NCBI RefSeq assembly: GCF_014333425.1
Contig: NZ_JACRYT010000001.1
Span: 372,001-436,000, forward strand
Length of the DNA: 64,000 nucleotides
From: Zhenpiania hominis
GTDB taxonomy: Bacteria > Bacillota > Clostridia > Peptostreptococcales > Anaerovoracaceae
Reading direction: 5' to 3'
Shown: one piece after another, positions 33,253 through 42,761 of the stretch
How positions within the stretch are numbered: the first letter of the stretch is position 1
Layout: each line of letters opens with the position of its first letter
Made by a program: the position numbers and the translations under genes
The notes under the pieces: model-generated
Told to the model about the DNA's origin: nothing
Databases searched by the model: none
What the model saw: the letters and a program-made list of their open reading frames with translations, nothing else

Positions 33253-34195
33253 AACAATTGACCGCGGGGAGCTGTTTGGAACGCTGGACAGTAATGTCCG
33301 CATCCTGAAGGAAAATCTCGATGTGGATATTATGCAGAGGGATAATGAACTGATTTTGCGTGGAAAGGATGCGAAACGGGCGGAGGCGATTTTTCAGGAA
33401 CTAATGGAAATCATATCCAGCGGTGAAAAGCTGGATGAACAGAAGATCAATTACGTGATTGCCCTGAAGGACGAAGGTCTCTCCTATGAGGAAAGCAAGG
33501 TGAACAAGGATATCATTTGCTTTACTCATAAGGGAAAGCCGTTGCGCCCTAAGACCCTGGGACAGAGAAAATATGTGCAGAGCATCCGCAAGAGAGATAT
33601 TGTCTTTGGAATCGGGCCCGCGGGAACAGGTAAGACCTATATCGCGGTTGCCATGGCAGTCCATGCTTTTAAGAATAAAGAAGTGCAGAAGATCATTCTG
33701 ACGCGTCCGGCGGTGGAGGCGGGAGAGCGCCTGGGGTTTCTTCCCGGCGATATGCAGGAGAAGGTGGATCCATATCTGAGGCCTCTTTATGATGCCCTTT
33801 ACGACGTTTTGGGAAGAGAAAGCGCACTGCGATTGAAAGAAAAAGAAGCGATCGAGGTTGTGCCGCTTGCCTACATGCGGGGGAGGACGCTGGACAATTC
33901 ATTTATTATTCTAGATGAGGCGCAGAACACGACGAGAGAACAGATGAAGATGTTTCTGACTCGGATGGGGTTCGGGTCAAAGATTGTTGTGACCGGAGAC
34001 GTAACACAGGTGGATCTCCCCAGAGGTAAGAAATCCGGACTTCTGGAAGCCGCTAAAATTCTGAAAAACGTAAAGGGTATCGATTTCTGTTATCTGAAGG
34101 ATGTAGACGTTGTGCGGCACGAGCTGGTTAAGAAGATTATCGGGGCATATGATAAGTATTATCAGGCTCACCCGTATGAGGAGGATAAGGAATGA
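33206..34195 (+). CDS. phoH: PhoH-like ATPase
   Basis: A 329-residue PhoH/YbeZ-family protein. An N-terminal nucleic-acid-binding (KH-like) part is followed by the ATPase domain with Walker A GPAGTGKTYIA near residue 138, EAGERLGFLPGDM, and Walker B FIILDEAQNTTREQMKMFLT near 233. It is usually linked to RNA metabolism together with YbeY, which follows here with a 4-base overlap. The start is TTG at 33206 behind GAGGAG. Confidence 0.92.
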   Translation: MINNETENIRKIAIDETIDRGELFGTLDSNVRILKENLDVDIMQRDNELILRGKDAKRAEAIFQELMEIISSGEKLDEQKINYVIALKDEGLSYEESKVNKDIICFTHKGKPLRPKTLGQRKYVQSIRKRDIVFGIGPAGTGKTYIAVAMAVHAFKNKEVQKIILTRPAVEAGERLGFLPGDMQEKVDPYLRPLYDALYDVLGRESALRLKEKEAIEVVPLAYMRGRTLDNSFIILDEAQNTTREQMKMFLTRMGFGSKIVVTGDVTQVDLPRGKKSGLLEAAKILKNVKGIDFCYLKDVDVVRHELVKKIIGAYDKYYQAHPYEEDKE

Positions 34196-34674
34196 AGATT
34201 TTATACGACGCGTCGGAAGGAGCCGGGGTTCTGGAAGCGGAACTGCTTAAGACGCTGGAAAAGGCAGCGTCTTTGTGTGTAGAGTCCGAGGGTATTGATC
34301 CGGAGAGGACGGAAGTGAGCCTGACCCTTGTAAGCGGTGAAGAAATTCAAACCTTGAATCGGGATTACCGGGGGGTGGATCGGGTTACGGATGTCCTGTC
34401 TTTTCCGCAATACGAGGATATAAGGGAACTTCCACAGGAAGGCGACATTCCCATCGGCGATGTGGTGATCTGCCTTCAGAAGGTTCGTGAGCAGGCGTGT
34501 GAATTCGGCCACTCGCAGGAGAGAGAGATGGTGTATCTGTTTGTCCACAGTATCTGCCATCTGCTGGGCTATGATCATATGGAAAAAGAGGACAAGGATG
34601 AAATGCGGGCGAAAGAAGAGAAAGTGATGAAGCAGCTGGGGCTGGAAAGGAAAACGGATGAAAGGGGAATATAA
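34192..34674 (+). CDS. ybeY: Endoribonuclease / rRNA maturation factor YbeY
   Basis: A 160-residue zinc metalloprotein. The metal site HSICHLLGYDH (about 122-132) matches the H-x3-H-x5-H motif, and the upstream YRGVDRVTDVLSFPQ is family-typical. It acts in 16S rRNA 3' maturation and ribosome quality control. Its ATG overlaps the phoH stop and its end overlaps cdd by 17 bases. Confidence 0.93.
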   Translation: MKILYDASEGAGVLEAELLKTLEKAASLCVESEGIDPERTEVSLTLVSGEEIQTLNRDYRGVDRVTDVLSFPQYEDIRELPQEGDIPIGDVVICLQKVREQACEFGHSQEREMVYLFVHSICHLLGYDHMEKEDKDEMRAKEEKVMKQLGLERKTDERGI

Positions 34675-35050
34675 AGATTTATACCGCAAAGCGGACGCGG
34701 TTAAAAAGAACGCTTATACGCCTTTTTCTCATTTTCAGGTGGGAGCCGCGCTGCTTGCGAAAGACGGGACCGTATTCACGGGAGTGAATATCGAAAATTC
34801 TTCTTATGGCGCGACTATCTGCGCGGAACGGACCGCCTTTGTGAAGGCGATTTCAGAAGGGTATCGGGACTTTCAGGCCATCGCTATTTCTTCCAGCGGA
34901 GGCGAGGCGCTGCCTTGCGGGATTTGCAGGCAGTTTATGTACGAATTCAGCCCGGAACTGGACGTTATCACAGGAAAAGATGAAAACAGCCTGAGGGTGC
35001 AGCCTTTAAGCCGGCTGCTTCCGGAAGGCTTTCGATTGGAGACAGAATGA
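34658..35050 (+). CDS. cdd: Cytidine deaminase
   Basis: A 130-residue homotetramer-type cytidine deaminase. It has NAYTPFSHFQVGAALLAKDG, the catalytic zinc ligand and Glu in GATICAERTAF (about 49-59), and the other two cysteines in LPCGICRQF (about 87-95). It converts cytidine/deoxycytidine to uridine for pyrimidine salvage. It overlaps both ybeY and era, indicating one compact operon. Confidence 0.93.
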   Translation: MKGEYKDLYRKADAVKKNAYTPFSHFQVGAALLAKDGTVFTGVNIENSSYGATICAERTAFVKAISEGYRDFQAIAISSSGGEALPCGICRQFMYEFSPELDVITGKDENSLRVQPLSRLLPEGFRLETE

Positions 35051-35943
35051 AATCAGGATTTATCAGTATTATCGGTAGACCCAATGTGGGAAAATCTACC
35101 TTGCTTAACGCGATTTTAGGAGAGAAAATCGCCATTGCCACAGAGAAACCCCAGACTACAAGAAATACGATACGGGGAATTTATACGAGGCAGGAAACTG
35201 AAGAACGGGAAGGGGTGCAGATGATTTTCATCGACACGCCGGGAATCCATAAACCAAAAAATAAGCTAGGGGATTTTATGACCGAAGCGGCGCTTAATAC
35301 CTTCCATGAGGTGGACGGGATTATCTTTATCACCGACGATCGGCTGAGCAAGGGACCGGGAGACCCGTATATTTTGGAAATGCTTAAAAAAGTAGAAACT
35401 CCGAAACTGCTGGTCATTAACAAGATTGATAAAACCGGACCGGAGGAGTATCGGAGGGCGTATGAAGAATTCGAGGGAACAGGAATCTTTTCAGGTATTA
35501 TCGGCACTTCCGCCTCTCAGGGAAAAAATGTGGAGGATGTCATAAAAGCCGCAGAGGCTTTCTTAAACGAAGGTCCGATGTACTTTCCGGCGGATATGGT
35601 AACGGATCATCCGGAACGTTTTATTGTCAGCGAATTGATTCGGGAAAAGCTGTTGATGTATCTGCAGGACGAAGTCCCTCACGGCGTGGCGGTGGAGATC
35701 GAGCAGTATGAAGAAAATCCAAAGCTTACCAGGATTGGAGCGGTGATCTACTGTGAGAAAAAATCCCACAAAGGAATTATCATAGGAAAAGAAGGCAGGA
35801 AGCTGAAAGGGGTAGGAAAGAGCGCTAGACAGGAGATTGAAGCGCTGCTGGGAACAAAAGTCTTTCTGCAGCTATGGGTAAAGGTGAAAGAGAATTGGCG
35901 GGACAGTGATTTTGCCTTATCCAATTTCGGTTACAAGGAATAG
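35047..35943 (+). CDS. era: GTPase Era
   Basis: A 298-residue GTPase. G1 GRPNVGKSTLLN (residue 9), G3 DTPGIHKP (about 63), G4 NKID (about 122) and G5 SAS (about 157) are present. A C-terminal KH domain (about 200-298) contains GIIIGKEGRKLKGVGKSARQ and binds the 16S rRNA 3' end during 30S assembly. It overlaps cdd by four bases. Confidence 0.95.
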   Translation: MKSGFISIIGRPNVGKSTLLNAILGEKIAIATEKPQTTRNTIRGIYTRQETEEREGVQMIFIDTPGIHKPKNKLGDFMTEAALNTFHEVDGIIFITDDRLSKGPGDPYILEMLKKVETPKLLVINKIDKTGPEEYRRAYEEFEGTGIFSGIIGTSASQGKNVEDVIKAAEAFLNEGPMYFPADMVTDHPERFIVSELIREKLLMYLQDEVPHGVAVEIEQYEENPKLTRIGAVIYCEKKSHKGIIIGKEGRKLKGVGKSARQEIEALLGTKVFLQLWVKVKENWRDSDFALSNFGYKE

Positions 35944-35957
35944 AGGAGCGAGACGTC

Positions 35958-36725
35958 ATGATCACAGATACAGAAGGAGTCGTACTAAGGCAGATAAAAG
36001 CTGCCTACGGCCGCCGTATGGTGCTTTTGTTTTCCAAAAAATACGGGAAGATCAGCGCGGGAAGCAGTATCAGTGAGAAAGGAAGAAGCCGGGCGGCGCT
36101 TGCCATGCGCCCTTTTACCTATGGCAGATACGAGCTTTTTAAGAATCGGGACAGCTATAATGTAAATTCGGCGGAAGTAATTAAAAGCTATTACAAGATC
36201 GGGGAAGATGTAGATAAATACATGAACAGTTCCTATGTGCTGGAATTTACGGAGAAGGTGCTTCCTGAAGGCCAGCCGTCCCAGGCGATGTTCAATCTGA
36301 TTCTGGATTTTTTCAGCGTTATGGAGGAACGGAAAAAAAGCCACGGTACACTTGTTTTGGGTTATGAAATCAAGACCCTGAAGATCATGGGCGTTATGCC
36401 AAACCTAAAGGAGTGCGCTTTATGCGGGAAAAAATGTACAGAGGAACACGCATCGCTTTTTTTCAGCATAAAGGAAGGCGGCGTAATTTGCGGGGATTGC
36501 GGCCGTAACCTTGAAATTCCTTCCAATGATACATTGATTTATCCGATTAATTTTGGTATAGTAGATATATTAAAGTACTTTGCGGATCATTCTCTCAAAA
36601 ATTTTGAAAATCTGGCCTTGAACGAGAAGGTCCGGTCGCAGTTACAGACTATGATAAGGCAGTATGCGGCATACTATTTAGAGATTGGTGAATTAAAGAG
36701 CGAAAGCTTTTTAACGGAGTATTGA
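35958..36725 (+). CDS. recO: DNA repair protein RecO
   Basis: A 255-residue RecO. The N-terminal OB fold (DTEGVVLRQIKAAYGRRMVL) is followed by a helical domain and a zinc site CALCGKKC ... CGDCGRN (about 153-183). It acts with RecF/RecR to load RecA on gapped DNA. It lies 14 bases after era, as in most Firmicutes. Confidence 0.92.
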   Translation: MITDTEGVVLRQIKAAYGRRMVLLFSKKYGKISAGSSISEKGRSRAALAMRPFTYGRYELFKNRDSYNVNSAEVIKSYYKIGEDVDKYMNSSYVLEFTEKVLPEGQPSQAMFNLILDFFSVMEERKKSHGTLVLGYEIKTLKIMGVMPNLKECALCGKKCTEEHASLFFSIKEGGVICGDCGRNLEIPSNDTLIYPINFGIVDILKYFADHSLKNFENLALNEKVRSQLQTMIRQYAAYYLEIGELKSESFLTEY

Positions 36726-36743
36726 ATAGCAGGAGGTTATGTC

Positions 36744-37415
36744 ATGGAGATTACGTTGGAAAAAATTGAACTGGTCAAGGACAGAACAGGCGTGAGCTAC
36801 GCGGAAGCAAAAGAAGCGTTGGAAGCTGCGGACGGCAGTGTGGTAGACGCAATTATCAGCATTGAGGAAACGATTGATCGGAAGGACAGCCGTTCTTTCA
36901 GCAGCCAGGGAACTGCAGTTCTGGATAATTTAAAAGATCTGATTAAAAAAGGAAATGTCGCCAAAATCGTTGTGAAAAAGGACGATGAGGTTGTGCTGAA
37001 CATCCCGGTAAATCTGGGAATTATCGGAACTGTCGTTGCGCCGTGGGGAGCTGTATTGGGTGTTGTCGCGGCTTTCGGTTTTAAATGTGTAGTGGAAGTG
37101 GTTAAAGACGACGGTACGATTATTGATGTAAGCGATACGGTTTCTGATACAATGGGATCCGTTGTAGAAAAAGGCAGTGTCGTTGCGGACGAAATGAAAG
37201 GCCGGGGCGCGGATATTTATCAGAACGCGAAGGCAAAGGCAACGGACGCCATCAGTAAGGTAAAGAAGGAAAAGGAGGATATTGATTTCTCCAGCTGCTT
37301 TACAGAAGAAGAGGATGACGTTGTTGAAGAAATGGAAAATACGAACGAACAGGAAGAACAAGTGAGTGACATCAGCTTTGAAGATGTCAGTGACGACGAT
37401 CCAAATATGAAATAA
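36744..37415 (+). CDS. DUF4342 protein with UBA-like N-terminus
   Basis: A 223-residue protein. Residues 1-45 ([20 protein letters not shown]) resemble the UBA/TS-N fold of EF-Ts. DUF4342 follows (about 65-120; [20 protein letters not shown] and two short hydrophobic stretches), and then a highly charged acidic tail with [18 protein letters not shown]. Function is unknown; the hydrophobic part suggests membrane association. It sits between recO and glyS, 18 and 32 bases away. Confidence 0.8.
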   Translation: MEITLEKIELVKDRTGVSYAEAKEALEAADGSVVDAIISIEETIDRKDSRSFSSQGTAVLDNLKDLIKKGNVAKIVVKKDDEVVLNIPVNLGIIGTVVAPWGAVLGVVAAFGFKCVVEVVKDDGTIIDVSDTVSDTMGSVVEKGSVVADEMKGRGADIYQNAKAKATDAISKVKKEKEDIDFSSCFTEEEDDVVEEMENTNEQEEQVSDISFEDVSDDDPNMK

Positions 37416-37447
37416 ACAAAATAGAAATGGTAGGTAGTATACGAGCA

Positions 37448-38851
37448 ATGAGTAAAGAAGTGACGATGGACAAAATTACCGCCCTGGCCAAGAACAGAGG
37501 ATTTGTGTATCCGGGTTCGGAGATTTACGGGGGCCTGGCAAACACATGGGATTACGGCCCTCTGGGCGTTGAGTTTAAAAACAACGTGAAAAAGGCCTGG
37601 TGGAAAAAATTTGTGCAGGAATCCAAGTACAATGTGGGACTGGATGCCGCGATTCTGATGAATCCGCAGACATGGGTAGCTTCCGGTCACGTAGGGGGAT
37701 TTGCCGATCCTCTGATCGACTGTAAGGCATGTAAGTCCAGATTCCGCGCGGACCAGCTGATTGAGGAATACCTGAAATCCGAAGGCATCGAAGATATTTC
37801 TGTAGACGGATGGTCCAATGAAAAACTGGAAGAATTTATTCAGGAAAAGGGCATCCGGTGTCCGGAATGCGGAAAAGCGGATTTCACGGGAATCCGGCAG
37901 TTCAACCTGATGTTTAAGACTTTCCAGGGGGTGACAGAGGATTCCAAATCGGAACTTTTTTTGCGGCCGGAAACTGCTCAGGGAATCTTCGTTAATTTCC
38001 GGAATGTTCAGCGGACATCCAGAAAGAAGATCCCATTCGGGATCGCGCAGATCGGGAAGTCTTTCCGTAACGAGATTACGCCGGGAAACTTTACCTTCCG
38101 CACGAGGGAATTTGAACAGATGGAACTGGAATTTTTCTGTAAGCCGGGAACAGATCTGGAATGGTTTTCCTATTGGAAGGACACTTGTGTGAACTTCTTA
38201 AAGAGTCTGGGTATGAAAGAAGAAAACATTCGCCTCAGGGATCATGAGAAGGAAGAGCTGTCCCACTACAGCAACGCGACGACGGATATTGAATATCTTT
38301 TCCCGTTTGGATGGGGAGAACTGTGGGGAATCGCCGATCGTACGGATTTCGATCTGAAACAGCATATTGAGCATTCCGGGCAGGAAATGAACTATATGGA
38401 TCCGGAAACCAATGAAAAATATGTTCCTTACTGTATTGAACCGTCACTGGGAGCGGACCGCGTGGCTCTGGCTTTCCTGGTGGACGCTTATGATGAAGAA
38501 GTCCTCACTGACAGCAAAGGAAAGGAAGACACAAGAGTTGTCCTTCGCTTCCACCCGGCTCTGGCGCCGTTTAAAGCAGCTGTGCTTCCGCTCGCGAAAA
38601 AATTGGCACCGACAGCTGAGCCGATTTATGAAGAATTATCCAAGTATTTTAATGTGGATTATGACGCGGCGGGCTCCATTGGCAAACGCTACCGGAGAGA
38701 GGATGAAATCGGTACTCCGTTCTGCATCTGTGTGGACTTTGACACGCCGGAAGACAAGTGTGTGACAATCCGTGACCGGGATACCATGGAACAAGTTAGA
38801 ATTCCTGTTGATCAGGTTAGAAGCTATATAGAAGAAAGACTAATTTTTTAG
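37448..38851 (+). CDS. glyS: Glycyl-tRNA synthetase (homodimeric)
   Basis: A 467-residue class II synthetase. Starting [20 protein letters not shown], it has [19 protein letters not shown], motif 2 [20 protein letters not shown] (about 206-225) and motif 3 [14 protein letters not shown], plus a C-terminal anticodon-binding domain. It charges tRNA-Gly. The start is taken at 37448; an ATG at 37427 is in frame but has a poorer context. No T-box leader fits in the short gap upstream. Confidence 0.93.
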   Translation: MSKEVTMDKITALAKNRGFVYPGSEIYGGLANTWDYGPLGVEFKNNVKKAWWKKFVQESKYNVGLDAAILMNPQTWVASGHVGGFADPLIDCKACKSRFRADQLIEEYLKSEGIEDISVDGWSNEKLEEFIQEKGIRCPECGKADFTGIRQFNLMFKTFQGVTEDSKSELFLRPETAQGIFVNFRNVQRTSRKKIPFGIAQIGKSFRNEITPGNFTFRTREFEQMELEFFCKPGTDLEWFSYWKDTCVNFLKSLGMKEENIRLRDHEKEELSHYSNATTDIEYLFPFGWGELWGIADRTDFDLKQHIEHSGQEMNYMDPETNEKYVPYCIEPSLGADRVALAFLVDAYDEEVLTDSKGKEDTRVVLRFHPALAPFKAAVLPLAKKLAPTAEPIYEELSKYFNVDYDAAGSIGKRYRREDEIGTPFCICVDFDTPEDKCVTIRDRDTMEQVRIPVDQVRSYIEERLIF

Positions 38852-38866
38852 TAAGGAGAATGTAAA

Positions 38867-41494
38867 GTGGAAAAGAAAAAGTTTGTTTACTCATTCAACG
38901 AAGGCTCCAAAGACATGAGAGACCTGCTGGGAGGCAAGGGAGCAAATCTGGCGGAAATGACCCGGATCGGACTTCCGGTGCCTTTCGGATTTACGGTAAC
39001 GACACAGGCCTGCAACCGCTACTACGAAGAAAATCAGACGATTGGGGAGGATATTGTAGCGGACATCTTTGAAAAGCTTTCCGACCTGGAGAATGTAACC
39101 GGCAAGCAGTTTGGGAGTGTAGAAAATCCGCTGCTGGTATCGGTACGTTCGGGAGCGAAAATTTCCATGCCGGGAATGATGGACACGATCCTGAACCTGG
39201 GATTAAACGACGAGACGGTGGAAGGGCTGGCAAAGCTGACGGAGAACCCGAGATTCGCCTATGACAGCTACCGGAGATTCATTCAGATGTTCGGAGACGT
39301 GGTGATGGAGATTGCCAAGAGCAAGTTTGACGCCATCTTCGATGCCAAGAAAGAAGCGGAAGGCTGTGAATATGACGTGGACCTGACAACCGAACATCTG
39401 CAGGACATTATCGAAGGCTATAAAAAGCTGGTAAAAGAAGAAATGGGACGGGAGTTCCCGCAGGATCCGAAGGAACAGCTGATGGAAGCGGTGAAAGCGG
39501 TATTCCGTTCGTGGAACAATGAGCGAGCGATTCTGTACCGGGAACTGAACGATATTCCGGGAGATATCGGAACGGCGGTAAACGTACAGTCCATGGTATT
39601 CGGAAACATGGGGAACACTTCGGGAACAGGAGTGGCCTTCACAAGAAACCCGGCCAACGGAGAGAAGAAGCTGTTCGGTGAATTCCTGGTGAACGCGCAG
39701 GGAGAAGACGTGGTAGCGGGAATCCGGACGCCGCAGCCGATTGCGGAGATGGCGGAAGCGTTCCCGGAAGTATATAAGGAATTCGCGCGGATTTCCGAAC
39801 TGCTGGAAAAACATTATACGGATATGCAGGATATGGAGTTTACGGTAGAGCGGAACAAACTGTATATGCTGCAGACGAGAAACGGAAAGCGTACGGCAGC
39901 GGCGGCGGTAAAAGTAGCGGTAGATATGGAAAAAGAAGGTCTGATCGACAAGAAGACGGCGGTTACAAGACTGGAGCCGGCGATGATCGACCAGCTGCTG
40001 CATCCGAAATTTGACGAAGCGGAACAGAAGGCGGCGAAGAAGCTGACCAAAGGACTGCCGGCATCCCCGGGAGCGGCGACCGGAAAGATTTACTTCAACG
40101 CGGCGGACGCGGTAGCGGCGGTTGAAAACGGAAATCCGGCGGTACTGGTAAGACTGGAGACTTCTCCGGAAGACCTGGCTGGAATGGTCGCGGCGGAAGG
40201 AATCCTGACGGCAAGAGGTGGAATGACCTCCCACGCGGCGGTGGTAGCAAGAGGTATGGGCAAATGCTGTGTATCCGGGTGCGCGGAAATCAAGGTGGAT
40301 GAAGAAGCGAAGAAACTGATCATCGGAGATGAGACCTTCGGGGAAGGGGATTATATTTCCCTGGACGGAACGACCGGAGACGTCATGAAGGGACAGGTGA
40401 AGACGGTTCCACCGGAACTGTCGGGCGATTTTGGAACTATCATGCAGTGGGCGGATGAAATCCGAACCCTGAAAGTGCGGACCAACGCGGACAATCCGAG
40501 AGATGCCAAACAGGCGGTCGAGTTCGGAGCGGAAGGAATCGGACTTTGCAGAACGGAGCACATGTTCTTTGAAGAAGAGCGGATTCCGGCAGTTAGAAGA
40601 ATGATCCTGGCGGATTCGGAAGAAGAGAGAAGAGAGGCTCTGTCCTTCCTGTTGCCATACCAGAAGGGGGACTTTAAAGGAATCTACGAGGCGATGGGGG
40701 ATCGGCCGGTGACGATTCGTCTGCTGGATCCACCGCTTCATGAGTTCCTGCCGCATACGGAGGAGGAAATCCGCCAGCTTTCCGAGCAGATCAACGTACC
40801 GTATGAAAAGCTGGCTAAGAAGACGGAAGAACTCCATGAATTTAACCCGATGCTGGGCCACAGAGGCTGTCGTCTGGCGGTCACCTATCCGGAAATCGCG
40901 GAGATGCAGGCGGAGGCCATTATCATGGCGGCCATTGAAGTGAGAAAAGAAAAGGGTCTGGACATTGTGCCGGAAATCATGATTCCTCTGGTAGGAATGA
41001 AGAAAGAGCTGGCGGATGTGAAGGCGACGGTTGTGAAGACAGTCGAGAAGGTAATGGAACGGGAAGGCGTGAAATTCGATTATCTCATCGGAACCATGAT
41101 CGAGATTCCGAGAGCGGCGCTGACTGCGGATGAAATCGCAGAGGAAGCGGAATTCTTCTCCTTCGGAACCAACGACCTGACCCAGATGACCTTTGGTTTC
41201 TCCAGAGATGATACCGGAAATATTATCAAAGAGTACAGAGAAAAAGGAATCTTTGAGGAAGATCCGTTCCAGAGTATCGATCAGGTTGGCGTAGGTCAGC
41301 TTGTTAAGATGGCGGTGGAAAAAGGAAAAGCGACAAGACCGAATATTAAGCTTGGAATCTGCGGGGAACACGGCGGAGATCCGAAGTCTATCGAATTCTG
41401 CCATAACATTGGTCTTCAGTATGTATCCTGCTCGCCGTTCAGAGTACCGATTGCGAGATTAGCGGCCGCGCAGGCAGCAGTGAAAAACAGCTGA
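38867..41494 (+). CDS. ppdK: Pyruvate, phosphate dikinase
   Basis: An 875-residue PPDK. The N-terminal nucleotide-binding domain has KDMRDLLGGKGANLAEM and RSGAKISMPGMMDT. The phosphohistidine domain has TARGGMTSHAAVVARGMGK with the catalytic His (about 456). The C-terminal TIM barrel has CGEHGGDP with the catalytic Cys. It interconverts pyruvate+ATP+Pi and PEP+AMP+PPi, and in anaerobes often works in glycolysis. GTG start at 38867, eight bases after AAGGAG. It lies 15 bases after glyS and ends the long cluster at a terminator. Confidence 0.95.
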   Translation: MEKKKFVYSFNEGSKDMRDLLGGKGANLAEMTRIGLPVPFGFTVTTQACNRYYEENQTIGEDIVADIFEKLSDLENVTGKQFGSVENPLLVSVRSGAKISMPGMMDTILNLGLNDETVEGLAKLTENPRFAYDSYRRFIQMFGDVVMEIAKSKFDAIFDAKKEAEGCEYDVDLTTEHLQDIIEGYKKLVKEEMGREFPQDPKEQLMEAVKAVFRSWNNERAILYRELNDIPGDIGTAVNVQSMVFGNMGNTSGTGVAFTRNPANGEKKLFGEFLVNAQGEDVVAGIRTPQPIAEMAEAFPEVYKEFARISELLEKHYTDMQDMEFTVERNKLYMLQTRNGKRTAAAAVKVAVDMEKEGLIDKKTAVTRLEPAMIDQLLHPKFDEAEQKAAKKLTKGLPASPGAATGKIYFNAADAVAAVENGNPAVLVRLETSPEDLAGMVAAEGILTARGGMTSHAAVVARGMGKCCVSGCAEIKVDEEAKKLIIGDETFGEGDYISLDGTTGDVMKGQVKTVPPELSGDFGTIMQWADEIRTLKVRTNADNPRDAKQAVEFGAEGIGLCRTEHMFFEEERIPAVRRMILADSEEERREALSFLLPYQKGDFKGIYEAMGDRPVTIRLLDPPLHEFLPHTEEEIRQLSEQINVPYEKLAKKTEELHEFNPMLGHRGCRLAVTYPEIAEMQAEAIIMAAIEVRKEKGLDIVPEIMIPLVGMKKELADVKATVVKTVEKVMEREGVKFDYLIGTMIEIPRAALTADEIAEEAEFFSFGTNDLTQMTFGFSRDDTGNIIKEYREKGIFEEDPFQSIDQVGVGQLVKMAVEKGKATRPNIKLGICGEHGGDPKSIEFCHNIGLQYVSCSPFRVPIARLAAAQAAVKNS

Positions 41495-41540
41495 TTGCAA
41501 ATGGAGACGGTTAACCGATGTTGCTAAGTAAATAAAATAG

Positions 41541-41592
41541 AAAAGGTTCCGGCTGGTCAGAGTATCTGCTCTGACGGGTCGGAACCTTTTTG
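41541..41592 (+). terminator. Terminator after ppdK
   Basis: A two-part stem, AAAAGGTTCCG / CGGAACCTTTT outside and TCAGAG / CTCTGA inside, followed by T. It also faces the end of mscL and may serve both strands. Confidence 0.85.
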
Positions 41593-41620
41593 CGCGCAAG
41601 TGAGCGCGGATAGCGCTCTT

Positions 41621-42046
41621 TTAAGCGTTCTGTATCTGATTGTCTGTACATTCTGTCTCTAATAGGGAAGTACAGTGCGCGCAGCGGGTGGCTTCCACAG
41701 GGATGTCACTCAGACAGAAGGGGCATTTCTTTGTTGCGGGAGCTTCTTCTTTTTTCCTTGAGCCGAGAGCTACCAGTTTATTGATCCCCTTGAGCAGGCA
41801 AAACAGTACAAAGGCCATGATGAAGAAATTAACCAGAGCTGAGATGAAGGCGGAGGCAAATCCGGCAACATCCTGCAGGGTATAAACCTGGCCACCTGTT
41901 ACAAAGTTCAGAATGGGATTGATAAAGTTATCCGTAAGAGATGTAACGATTGCGGAGAAAGCGCCACCGATAATTACGCCGACGGCCATGTCCATCATGT
42001 TTCCGCGCAGAGCAAAAGTTTTAAATTCTTCGATAAATTTTTTCAT
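41621..42046 (-). CDS. mscL: Large-conductance mechanosensitive channel with zinc ribbon
   Basis: A 141-residue MscL. It starts KKFIEEFKTFALRGNMMDMA and has the pore helix VGVIIGGAFSAIVTSLTDN (TM1) and TM2 around SALVNFFIMAFVLFCLLKGI. After the usual cytoplasmic bundle it carries an extra C-terminal zinc ribbon CPFCLSDIP ... CAHCTSLL (about 112-135). It relieves osmotic downshock as a pentameric tension-gated pore. The ATG at 42046 follows AAAGGA; the reading frame extends further upstream without a better site. Confidence 0.9.
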   Translation of the reverse strand: MKKFIEEFKTFALRGNMMDMAVGVIIGGAFSAIVTSLTDNFINPILNFVTGGQVYTLQDVAGFASAFISALVNFFIMAFVLFCLLKGINKLVALGSRKKEEAPATKKCPFCLSDIPVEATRCAHCTSLLETECTDNQIQNA

Positions 42047-42231
42047 ATCAACATTGTCCTTTCGTTCATTGATATGGTATAAAAAACGCTTTAAATAATA
42101 TAGCATATCGGCGGGAAGAAAAAAAGAAATTTTTTATATTTCATGATATAATAAATTATTACGGTTTACAGAATCAGAAGGCCTGCGGCGGCGGATTTGC
42201 CTGCCGGAGCAGCCAGAAGGAGAATAAAAAG

Positions 42232-42753
42232 ATGATTGAGAAACTGCAAAAACGGCGGAGTATCCGCAGGTACACGGAGGAAGCCGTTCCGGAAGAAAAA
42301 CTGAAAACAATTTTAAGGGCGGGACTTTTGTCTCCCACGTCGAAAAACCTTCATCCCTGGGAGTTTCTTGTGGTGCGGGATAAAGAAACCCTTGGAAAAC
42401 TGACAGACTGCCGGGATAAAGGCGCGGACATGCTCAAAGGCGCGGCCGCGGCGGTAATTGTAATGGCGGACACAGAGGTAAACGATGTCTGGATCGAGGA
42501 TTGCTCCATTGCCATGAGCAATATGCATCTTACCGCGGCGGATCAGGGAGTGGGAAGCTGCTGGATTCAGATCCGGAACCGGAACAGCAGAAAAGATGGA
42601 ATGACATCGGAAGCCTTTCTGAAAGAATTGTTTTCTTTGGAAGAGAAATACGCGGTGGAAGCTATTCTTTCACTGGGTATTCCGGCTCAGGAGCGGCCTC
42701 CCCTGCAGCTGGACGAAAGACTGTGGGAAAAAGTCCACTTTGAGACATTCTGA
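42232..42753 (+). CDS. Nitroreductase family protein
   Basis: A 173-residue FMN-dependent oxidoreductase. It starts IEKLQKRRSIRRYTEEAVPE with the phosphate-binding RRSIRRY, then GLLSPTSKNLHPWEFLVV and the later DCSIAMSNMHLTAADQGVGS. The substrate is unknown, typically NAD(P)H-dependent reduction of nitro or quinone compounds. AGAAGGAGA precedes the ATG. It converges on dinB with a 9-base gap. Confidence 0.88.
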   Translation: MIEKLQKRRSIRRYTEEAVPEEKLKTILRAGLLSPTSKNLHPWEFLVVRDKETLGKLTDCRDKGADMLKGAAAAVIVMADTEVNDVWIEDCSIAMSNMHLTAADQGVGSCWIQIRNRNSRKDGMTSEAFLKELFSLEEKYAVEAILSLGIPAQERPPLQLDERLWEKVHFETF

Positions 42754-42761
42754 GCCTGGGA

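Noticed and set aside
37416..37447. T-box leader for glyS
   Set aside because: Only 32 bases separate the DUF4342 stop from the glyS start, far too short for a T-box riboswitch.
39203..41404. A 733-codon open frame antisense to ppdK
   Set aside because: It mirrors the codon pattern of a high-quality PPDK gene, has no ribosome site and no recognisable domain. Similar long antisense frames oppose potA, uvrB and uvrA.
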